From: JAIBDK01 sp965261915
GTDB taxonomy: Bacteria > Pseudomonadota > Gammaproteobacteria > Arenicellales > Poriferihabitantaceae
Assembly: GCA_965261915.1 (NCBI GenBank)
Contig: CBDHDW010000013.1
Span: forward strand, 868,001 to 932,000
Length of the DNA: 64,000 bases
Reading direction: 5' to 3'
In this document: in pieces, positions 1 through 6,674 of the stretch
Layout: every line of letters begins with the position of its first letter
Numbering within the stretch: the first letter of the stretch is position 1
The notes under the pieces: model-generated
Databases searched by the model: none
Told to the model about the DNA's origin: nothing
Seen by the model: the letters and a program-made list of their open reading frames with translations, nothing else
Translations under genes and position numbers: made by a program

Positions 1-1219
1 GCTGGCTTTGCGGTTTTGCCGTGCCCTGCACATGGCTACCGTGTCGGGTTTTCGACCATGCAAGGCTGCTGCCCACGGTCCAGCCACGCGAGAAAATTCG
101 GTTTAACCCAAGATTAAAACTGCGACTCCGACTACCGCTCTTTGGGCGTTTCGGTTGTGGGCGGTTATGCGACAATCCAATGCCGGCACTGCCTTGCAGC
201 AAGGGCGAGAACAGATATGTGGTGTTGAGCGAATAGCCGACATCAATGCTGTCTGAACCACCGATTAGAGCGGTTCTTTTCCACGAGGTATTCGCACTGA
301 GTCCAAGCCGCTTGCTCAACTGATGGCGGGCGTTAAGACGCACGCCATAATCGGTGCTGTTGCGCTTGCTGGCACGCCATTGTTGACCAAGTGTTACTTG
401 CAAACTACTCTCGCTACGCCGTGACAACAACCAACGCGGGCCGGTGCGTAAAGATAGCCGACTCTGGTGAGGGTCATTGCTGAGGTATTTATAGTGGGTT
501 GCGTCCACCCCAAAACGCCAGCGTAAATGTTCCCCGAGCGGTTGTTGATATTCCCGACCAGCGGCAAAAACAATAACATTGCCCGAGCGTGGACGGGAGT
601 TTTCATTCAGCGTAAAAGGCAACCCGAACAGATAAACCACTTCGGTTTCGGTACCGCTGTTGAGGTTGTTATTTTGTTCAATATTGAATGAAAAATACCC
701 ACTCCAGCGGCGACGGGCACGAATAACATGCAGGAAACGGCGGATATTGGCGAGCATTGGCGCGGGTGGGTCGCCGGCGATGACACGGTCAAAATGGGTT
801 TTCGATAAATCATCATCGCCCTTGAGAAAGAAGGCGCGTGCCAGCTCCAGACGCACCCGCGTCAACTGTGGATGATCGATTAAAATAGCGCGCAGGGCGG
901 CGATGGCTTCATCCAATAAGTCGGTTTTCGCTGGGTTATCGCTTTGATTGGCGAGCGCGATAGCAGACAAGCCAACGAGGAAACGAATATCGGTAATATC
1001 GGCGCGCTTATCCGCAGACTGAGCGGCGAGCAAGGGTCGTAGCACTGTCAATGCCGCCTGATGCTGTTCATTGCCAATCAGCGTCCGTGCCTGATTAACC
1101 AGCGGGTCTTGCGACAAATGCGCTCGCTCGGATGAACTGGTGCGTTCCAACAATTGGGCAGATGCTGGCGCACAAAGCACCATCAACAATACTAGCAACA
1201 AACGCATCGTGCGAATCAT
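1..1219 (-). CDS. Surface lipoprotein assembly modifier (SLAM, DUF560-type barrel), 3' end beyond window
   Basis: The frame is open for 406 codons from ATG at 1219 to the left edge, so the C-terminus is missing. It begins with a classical signal peptide (MIRTMRLLLVLLMVLCAPASA, cleavage before QLLER). About 150 residues of TPR-like helical repeats follow (segments such as ARTLIGNEQHQAALTVLRPL and RVRLELARAFFLKGDD). After RRRWSGYFSFNIEQNNNLNS the pattern is an alternating aromatic, beta-barrel-like outer-membrane domain. This N-terminal-TPR plus barrel plan is that of SLAM proteins, which move lipoproteins to the outer leaflet of the outer membrane. The nearest upstream gene on the same strand is a TbpB-like lipoprotein, the expected substrate; before the IS66 insertion the two genes were about 60 bp apart. 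The family call is from recognition of the architecture and residues, not a search. Confidence 0.82.
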   Translation of the reverse strand, partial: MIRTMRLLLVLLMVLCAPASAQLLERTSSSERAHLSQDPLVNQARTLIGNEQHQAALTVLRPLLAAQSADKRADITDIRFLVGLSAIALANQSDNPAKTDLLDEAIAALRAILIDHPQLTRVRLELARAFFLKGDDDLSKTHFDRVIAGDPPAPMLANIRRFLHVIRARRRWSGYFSFNIEQNNNLNSGTETEVVYLFGLPFTLNENSRPRSGNVIVFAAGREYQQPLGEHLRWRFGVDATHYKYLSNDPHQSRLSLRTGPRWLLSRRSESSLQVTLGQQWRASKRNSTDYGVRLNARHQLSKRLGLSANTSWKRTALIGGSDSIDVGYSLNTTYLFSPLLQGSAGIGLSHNRPQPKRPKSGSRSRSFNLGLNRIFSRGWTVGSSLAWSKTRHGSHVQGTAKPQSQ

Positions 1220-1279
1220 AACAGGCAGCCGCCAACAAAGAGGGGAAGCGACTGCCTGATTATTTACTGCGGGTATGGA

Positions 1280-1323
1280 TTACTGTTCTTCGTTTTTATA
1301 AGCATTGAAAGTACCGATGAAAC
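1280..1323 (-). other. Displaced 3' end of the TbpB-like lipoprotein gene
   Basis: On the minus strand, 1315-1280 reads G-T-F-N-A-Y-K-N-E-E-Q-stop in the frame that the lipoprotein gene would have if the IS66 element and one target repeat were removed (the lipoprotein's ...KASFI joins to GTFNAYKNEEQ). Positions 1316-1323 are the left copy of the 8-bp target duplication GATGAAAC. This is therefore the amputated last eleven codons and the stop of the gene now ending at 2845. Confidence 0.8.
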
Positions 1324-2856
1324 GTAACTGCCCAGGTACCCTAAGGAATAATTCTCTTGCCTGAGGAATCCCGATGTGATTCATTAAGATTATGATTTTT
1401 TCAAACGCACCCAAAGGTTATGTTTCCGTTGAGGCTTATGAAGAGCTGAAGCAGAAGAATGCCCGGCTTGAACAAACGATAGCCCTGCTTGTGGCTCGCA
1501 TTGAATATCTGGAACGTCGCCTCAGCTTGAACAGCAGCAACAGTAGCAAGCCGCCTTCAAGCGACGGCCTAAAGAAGCCCAAGGCTGAACCCAGAACCAA
1601 AAGTCTGCGGAGAAAATCCGGTAAAAAGTCAGGCGGGCAGAAAGGCCACAAGGGAAGCACCCTGTGCCAAACGGCAGATCCCGATCATGTTGAAGATCAC
1701 TTTCCTTCTGTCTGCGGGCAATGTGGCACACCGCTGTCGCCATCAATGGCAGAGGATTACGCCGCACGACAGGTGTTTGACCTGCCCGAGCCACAGCCTC
1801 TGGTGACAACGGAACACAGGGCACATGTCTGCCTTTGCGGCCACTGTGGGGAAACAACCAAGGCGGCGTTTCCTCTGGAAGTAAAGGCACCCGTGCAGTA
1901 CGGGCCACGCATTGCCGGAGTGGCAACATATCTCCAATGCGCCCATTTCCTGCCGGAAGACAGACTGGCGCAAATAATGGCCGATTTGTTCAATGCCCCT
2001 TTGGTTCCTGCCACTGTGGCCGCCATGAACCGCAAAGCATCAGAGCGGCTCAAGGGGGTTGCTTCTCACCTGCAGGATGTGATCGCCCAACAGGTCCACG
2101 TCAAACATCTTGACGAGACGGGTTTCCGGATTACGGGGTGCCTGCAATGGCTTCACGTTGCCTGTACACCGCTTCTGGCTTTCTACCGGGTCAGCAGCAA
2201 ACGCGGTAATCTGTTATCCAATCTCACGGGCTGTATCGTGCATGATCATTGGCAGCCCTACTTCACGCTGGATGGTGTTACCCATGCGTTGTGCAATGCA
2301 CACCATTTACGGGAACTGCAAGCGTTGGTCGAAATCGAACAGGAAGATTGGGCTGGTCAGATGCAAAGGCTACTGCGGCGTGCGCACCATGTCACACAGG
2401 CCGCGCGGGATAAGGGCGTGGCGGTTTCAACACCGCTTGTTGCGCTTATCAATCGGCGATACGACAGGATCATCACCGCAGCATTGGATTTCCATGAGGA
2501 ATTGCCTCCACTCGTGCCGCCAAAACCCGGAAGACGGGGGCGCAAGAAGCGACGGACAGGACATAATCTGGCTTTACGATTGCGCGATCACAAGGAAGGC
2601 ACCCTGCGCTTTCTGACAGATCCCGACGTGCCCTTCACAAACAACGAAGCTGAACGCGACCTGCGGATGATGAAACTACGTCAGAAAATATCGGGCGGGT
2701 TCAGGTCTGAACAAGGGGCAGAGGATTTTGCCACCCTGCGCAGCGTCATCACAACGGCGAGAAAACAAGGATGGAACATCATCGAAACACGGATGATGCC
2801 TGCCGATCAGATTATCGCAACACTGAAATACGCTTAAAAACAACCTAGGCAGTTAC
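1324..2856 (+). mobile_element. IS66-family insertion sequence (TnpC-only type), 1533 bp
   Basis: The termini are inverted repeats beginning GTAACTGCCCAGGT (left, 1324) and GTAACTGCCTAGGT (right, complement of 2856-2843); GTAA ends are characteristic of IS66. A perfect 8-bp target duplication GATGAAAC flanks it (1316-1323 and 2857-2864), the size expected for this family. It carries only the tnpC-type transposase and no tnpA/tnpB, which fits the ISBst12-like subgroup. The insertion lies inside the last codons of the lipoprotein gene and in opposite orientation to the lipoprotein and SLAM genes. Confidence 0.93.
1392..2837 (+). CDS. IS66-family transposase (TnpC)
   Basis: The 481-residue protein has the IS66 order of domains. 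An N-terminal leucine-rich coiled coil (residues about 13-45) is followed by the hallmark LNSSNSSKPPSSDG (about 47-60), a basic stretch, a zinc-finger-like CGQCGTPL and later CLCGHCG pair (about 108-155), then the DDE domain. Acidic catalytic candidates are in HLDETGF (about 240) and FTLDGVTHALCNAHHLREL (about 292-310); the C-terminal motif NNEAERDLRMMK carries the last acid. Length and motifs appear complete, so it is probably functional. It is transcribed against the neighbouring lipoprotein and SLAM genes and could be polar on SLAM. Confidence 0.95.
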   Translation: MIFSNAPKGYVSVEAYEELKQKNARLEQTIALLVARIEYLERRLSLNSSNSSKPPSSDGLKKPKAEPRTKSLRRKSGKKSGGQKGHKGSTLCQTADPDHVEDHFPSVCGQCGTPLSPSMAEDYAARQVFDLPEPQPLVTTEHRAHVCLCGHCGETTKAAFPLEVKAPVQYGPRIAGVATYLQCAHFLPEDRLAQIMADLFNAPLVPATVAAMNRKASERLKGVASHLQDVIAQQVHVKHLDETGFRITGCLQWLHVACTPLLAFYRVSSKRGNLLSNLTGCIVHDHWQPYFTLDGVTHALCNAHHLRELQALVEIEQEDWAGQMQRLLRRAHHVTQAARDKGVAVSTPLVALINRRYDRIITAALDFHEELPPLVPPKPGRRGRKKRRTGHNLALRLRDHKEGTLRFLTDPDVPFTNNEAERDLRMMKLRQKISGGFRSEQGAEDFATLRSVITTARKQGWNIIETRMMPADQIIATLKYA

Positions 2857-4335
2857 GATGAAACTTGCTTTGTAGTTTTCGTTATTGGGGTTATCCGCTG
2901 TACTGGCACCAAAAGTTCCACCGATGTAACCGGCCGCAGCGCCGTAGAATTGACCACCCCATTTACCTTCGTAAGTATAGGTATTGATTCCGTCTGGTTT
3001 CAGTGCTACGGCAGACGTATCTCCTGTGAAAAACCCACCTGCCGCCTTGGAAATATCGGAACTCGCCAAAGTCAAATGATTTGGAATACGCGCATTTTGA
3101 GCCGCTTCTACTGTAATATTTTCTATCCTACCACTGATCATGGGTGTGTCGCCGAAAGTGGCATCAAGGGTAACATCTGCGTCAAAATTACCCGCCCTGC
3201 GATCAGTAACCGAGGCACCACTCTCTGTTCTTACCTCCTCTTCTAAATACAGCCCCGCCCCTTTTCCACGATAACTCGCACTGCTGGCTGTTGTCAGGTA
3301 ACTAGCGGGTGTGAGTTCAGCATCGGGAGCGTCGGCAAAGGCACCGATTTCCAATCCACTCAAATCATCGCCATCGGGCACGAACAGCCAAGTTCCACTG
3401 ACCAAATAGTCGGTATCAGAAACTGTTTCAGTCCTTTCGCCGGGGGTGAAATTAATATCTCCAGCATTCAGATGCACAACACCGGGTATAGCAGTAGCAT
3501 CAGCAATCACCTGCGCTTGCAGACGGAGTGCACAGCTGTATGGAGTATCGTCTCCTAGACTGATTTGACCAATTTGACTAGCAGGACAAGTGAATTTGCC
3601 CCGAACACCATTTAATGTTCCGACTAAAACTTCATCTAATAAGAACTTGTTCAGTTGGGGACCATTAAAACCAACGTGCCCTTGCAATGTATCAGCCACG
3701 CCAAGTTGTCCGGTTCGTATATTGAATTCCCTCATATTTCTAAGAGCAGGAGCCAAAACGATTTCGTCGCTAGTTACTATGCGCCTAGTGTTTCCTGCTG
3801 GAATTTGTCGTGTCGTGGGCGGCATCTTATCGGTAGTGGCACGCACCCATAAAGTCCCCTCGTCAGACGTTTGCTTTAGTTCATGTGTGCGGTATTCGGG
3901 GATACCCATTCCTAGCGGAGTCTGACCGGTACTCGTGATTTGAAAATCATTCTCGCCTGACCGACTGAGACCCGTAAACGAAAAGGTTAAACGGTTGTCC
4001 GCATAAGACGCATCAGCCTGCACGCTACGCACGGAAGGTACACTACCACCGTCTGCAACTTGGGTGACACTGCCTTCGATTGGAGTCGCCCTTGCAGCTT
4101 TTTGGGCTATGCCAACTGCCGCCTCGTGTCTGGTCGAATCTTGTAACTGCGCTACAATCGCATTACCGAGTTCAGTAGCGGAAGATCCACCACTGCCAGA
4201 AGCACCACTACCACCACCGCAGGCAGTTAGCATGGCAGAAGTCGCCAATAGCAGGGCGAGAAGCCCGCTGAGTTTTAGTTTACTGGTTGATGAAGTTCGG
4301 GGGGGGGGGGGGGGGGGGTAACTAATTGATTTCAT
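2845..4335 (-). CDS. TbpB-like surface lipoprotein, phase-variable candidate, C-terminus altered by IS66
   Basis: The protein begins with a lipoprotein signal peptide whose lipobox is LTAC (Cys about 39 from the ATG at 4335), followed by a Gly/Ser-rich tether. An alternative ATG lies at 4350, but a TATAAT box at 4371-4366 favours 4335. The middle is beta-rich, and the C-terminal part (YEGKWGGQFYGAAAGYIGGT then FGAST) resembles the barrel of transferrin-binding-protein-B-like and other SLAM-dependent lipoproteins. A run of 20 C in the coding strand (4318-4299) encodes six prolines before the hydrophobic core; slippage there would switch translation off. The gene is currently in frame. IS66 replaced the native end (GTFNAYKNEEQ) by VTA and supplies the stop. 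No ligand can be assigned. Confidence 0.85.
   Translation of the reverse strand: MKSISYPPPPPPRTSSTSKLKLSGLLALLLATSAMLTACGGGSGASGSGGSSATELGNAIVAQLQDSTRHEAAVGIAQKAARATPIEGSVTQVADGGSVPSVRSVQADASYADNRLTFSFTGLSRSGENDFQITSTGQTPLGMGIPEYRTHELKQTSDEGTLWVRATTDKMPPTTRQIPAGNTRRIVTSDEIVLAPALRNMREFNIRTGQLGVADTLQGHVGFNGPQLNKFLLDEVLVGTLNGVRGKFTCPASQIGQISLGDDTPYSCALRLQAQVIADATAIPGVVHLNAGDINFTPGERTETVSDTDYLVSGTWLFVPDGDDLSGLEIGAFADAPDAELTPASYLTTASSASYRGKGAGLYLEEEVRTESGASVTDRRAGNFDADVTLDATFGDTPMISGRIENITVEAAQNARIPNHLTLASSDISKAAGGFFTGDTSAVALKPDGINTYTYEGKWGGQFYGAAAGYIGGTFGASTADNPNNENYKASFIVTA
4299..4318 (-). repeat. Homopolymeric G20 (C20 on coding strand) tract, phase-variation candidate
   Basis: There are twenty consecutive G on the plus strand, within the 5' coding region of the surface lipoprotein gene. 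On the coding strand the tract covers the last base of the Tyr codon, six CCC codons and the first base of an Arg codon. No alternative start codon lies between the tract and the signal-peptide core in the right frame, so gain or loss of one or two bases should abolish expression. Read length through such a tract is error-prone, so the exact count is provisional. Confidence 0.85.
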
Positions 4336-4365
4336 TGGTATAATTCTCATAAATTTTGTTGCACT

Positions 4366-4371
4366 ATTATA
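4366..4371 (-). promoter_or_regulatory. Putative -10 box of the lipoprotein gene
   Basis: The minus strand reads TATAAT at 4371-4366, about 30 bp before the ATG at 4335. The -35 position at the usual spacing (GTGATT, 4394-4389) is a poor match, so this is a tentative sigma70-type promoter. Confidence 0.4.
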
Positions 4372-4534
4372 AACTCATATAAAGTGGTAATCACGACATC
4401 GATATTACGTTGCAACAACTAATCACTCATAATATAAGCAAGTGACTAAAATTTGCCATATTTCCCCGTCAAGTGCAAGAAAAATCGATGTTATGTGTTA
4501 GCCCAAACCGGGCGCATACAATGCCAAAAGCGGG

Positions 4535-5125
4535 TTAAGCGAGTCGTTTTAAATCCGCAAGTCGTTGAATTTTGTGGTGAGCATATTGCGGCCAGGGAAA
4601 TCGCCCTTCAGAATCAAAATGTACCGTGTTGATGCCGGCGTCGAACCCGGCCTGAATATCATATAAATAATCCCCAACAATGACCGACTGATTCGCATCA
4701 GCACCCCACATCGACAACAAATGTAAAACCCCATCGGGCAGCGGCTTGGGTGCACAGGTTTCCCTTCCGATCAAGGTATCGTTGGTAAAGTAATGGCCAA
4801 GCCCGGCCGCCTGAAGCGTCGCACGAGCAATTTCTTCTCCGTTTCTGGTCAGGATCGCCAGATTTTTACCAAGGCGGTGCAAATGATCCAGCACTTCAAC
4901 AGCATCCGGCTGCGGTTCTGCCTGATACGCCAGCTCCATTTCAAGATCGTGCAGTTTCTTTGAAACAGCTGCCGCTTCATCAGGCGGCATTTGATCTATT
5001 GCTTCGAGGATAGGCGTTCCGGAGGGAATACCCAGCGTTTCCCGAATCTGTTCAAAGTCATGAACCGGAATAGTGAGCGTCCCGTCCATATCGAAAATCC
5101 AGTACTGGCAATTCTTTAAAGGCAT
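4535..5125 (-). CDS. HAD-family phosphatase (HAD-IA type)
   Basis: The 196-residue protein is a haloacid-dehalogenase-superfamily hydrolase. Motif I is DMDGTL (about residues 12-17) with both catalytic aspartates. Motif II is in LAILTRNG, motif III is the lysine in APKPLPDG, and motif IV is VGDYLYD. A small helical cap lies between motif I and II, typical of phosphoglycolate-phosphatase-like enzymes. The substrate cannot be told from sequence. It stands alone between the lipoprotein locus and a transhydrogenase gene, with about 90 bp to the latter, and may share its transcript because both are on the minus strand. Confidence 0.85.
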   Translation of the reverse strand: MPLKNCQYWIFDMDGTLTIPVHDFEQIRETLGIPSGTPILEAIDQMPPDEAAAVSKKLHDLEMELAYQAEPQPDAVEVLDHLHRLGKNLAILTRNGEEIARATLQAAGLGHYFTNDTLIGRETCAPKPLPDGVLHLLSMWGADANQSVIVGDYLYDIQAGFDAGINTVHFDSEGRFPWPQYAHHKIQRLADLKRLA

Positions 5126-5218
5126 AATGGTTAAAATATTGTAAAGCCAGAAAGAAATTCTTTTTGCCTGGTGGATAACGGCTTCAACCAGCTACGCCTC
5201 TAACGGAAAATTAATAAT

Positions 5219-6523
5219 CTACCAATACTGCAGCGCAGAACGATAAATACTCTTCATATCATCCAGATTAGCCACTCGAGGCGCATTTTCTATGGCTCTT
5301 TTTTGACGTATTGATGATTCTGCCAGACTATCGACATCACCTTCACCAAACCCGACACCGCCAATCCCATTCGGAACACCCGTGGCTTTCATCAACTGAA
5401 TAATTTCTTCTGCAACGACTTCTCCTGCTTCATTGTCAGCCACATCCAGGTCTTTCGCACCTAAAAAGCCGGCGGCCTGTAAATGGCGATCTGGCTGAGC
5501 ATCGGCCAGGTAACGAAATATGGAAGGTGCGCTCACTGCTACACTAATACCGTGAGGTATAAACGGAGAAGCCACCTGGTATCCTTCCGTGGTGATATCT
5601 TTCATTAAATGCGTAACACCATAGGACATCGCGTGGGGCAAATGTGTTCCGCAATTCCCAAATGCCATGCCAGCCAAAGAAGCACCAAACATCAAGGCGT
5701 CACGGGCCTCTGAATCTGATGCATCAGTAACCCCCCGCACCAAAAATTGACCGACAATTTCCAGTGCTCGCCTGGCAGCCATATCGCTCCACGGATTTGC
5801 ACCTTGTAACATAGTCCGCGCCAGCGGATCATCCATTTTCTGCCAATGGGTGTACGCTTTCGCGGTATAGCATTCAATGGCATGGCAAAGTAGATCAAAT
5901 CCAGTAGATGCAACAGCATTAGCAGGTAGCGTGTCACATACTGAAGGATCAACCAGCGCTTCTTGCGGCAGCAAATGCGGACTCCCAATCACAAATTTGG
6001 TGTTCAAACTATTTACCCGGATGACAGAAACGGATGTGCATTCCGAACCGGTTCCTGATGTGGTTGGACACGCTAAATGAGGTGATATCGGTCCTGGAAT
6101 GGGTTTTCCAGGCCCTGCTGGGGGACCAAAATATGCGGTGATGTCATCTCGGTAGCGGCTATAAACCAGCGCCGCTTTAGCGCTATCAATCACTGAACCG
6201 CCACCTACGGATACGACCCCATCAAATTTCCCCTGCTGCAGAAATTTTGCAGCCATACCAACGGTGTCATCATCCGGTTCAATTCTGATATCTGAAAACA
6301 GGTCTACGCTAATGCCTTGATCTAATAACGACCGCTTGACAGTATCGACATAGGGGCCATGCAGGAGCATTGGGTCCGTGAACAACGCCACGCTGTGCAT
6401 TCCCATACCAAGTGCTCGTGCTCCTGCTTCGTTGAGACTACCGCGACCAAAAGTGTATTTTGGCATTGCGACGGTGAAGGTTTGTGCGCCACCGCTTACT
6501 TCATCATAGAACTGACAACTCAT
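5219..6523 (-). CDS. Iron-containing alcohol dehydrogenase, ADHFE1-like hydroxyacid-oxoacid transhydrogenase
   Basis: The 434-residue protein belongs to the group III iron-dependent alcohol dehydrogenases. The dinucleotide-binding GGGSVIDSAKAA lies at about 100-115. Metal ligands are expected in the GFDLLCHAIECYTAKAYT segment and in THLPHAMSYGVTHLMK. The insertion and wording around ACPTTSGTGSECTSVSV and the length match the hydroxyacid-oxoacid transhydrogenase branch (animal ADHFE1), which couples 4-hydroxybutyrate oxidation to 2-oxoglutarate reduction using tightly bound NAD. The enzyme branch is inferred from overall resemblance; generic Fe-ADH is certain. No companion succinate-semialdehyde dehydrogenase is nearby. 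Confidence 0.82.
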   Translation of the reverse strand: MSCQFYDEVSGGAQTFTVAMPKYTFGRGSLNEAGARALGMGMHSVALFTDPMLLHGPYVDTVKRSLLDQGISVDLFSDIRIEPDDDTVGMAAKFLQQGKFDGVVSVGGGSVIDSAKAALVYSRYRDDITAYFGPPAGPGKPIPGPISPHLACPTTSGTGSECTSVSVIRVNSLNTKFVIGSPHLLPQEALVDPSVCDTLPANAVASTGFDLLCHAIECYTAKAYTHWQKMDDPLARTMLQGANPWSDMAARRALEIVGQFLVRGVTDASDSEARDALMFGASLAGMAFGNCGTHLPHAMSYGVTHLMKDITTEGYQVASPFIPHGISVAVSAPSIFRYLADAQPDRHLQAAGFLGAKDLDVADNEAGEVVAEEIIQLMKATGVPNGIGGVGFGEGDVDSLAESSIRQKRAIENAPRVANLDDMKSIYRSALQYW

Positions 6524-6674
6524 ATCGCTATTTCGCTGAATGAATGATTCACGAATTGTACCAGCCTGACCTCCTAAACCGGATAAATCGAGGAAATATT
6601 TCTGAACGATTTCAGGCCAAACCCGTTATTGATAGCGCTCCTTTGATATCCTAAAACCCGATTTTCGTTCTGCT

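Noticed and set aside
1522..1929. 135-codon minus-strand frame in the IS66
   Set aside because: It is antisense to tnpC; composition reflects the opposite strand.
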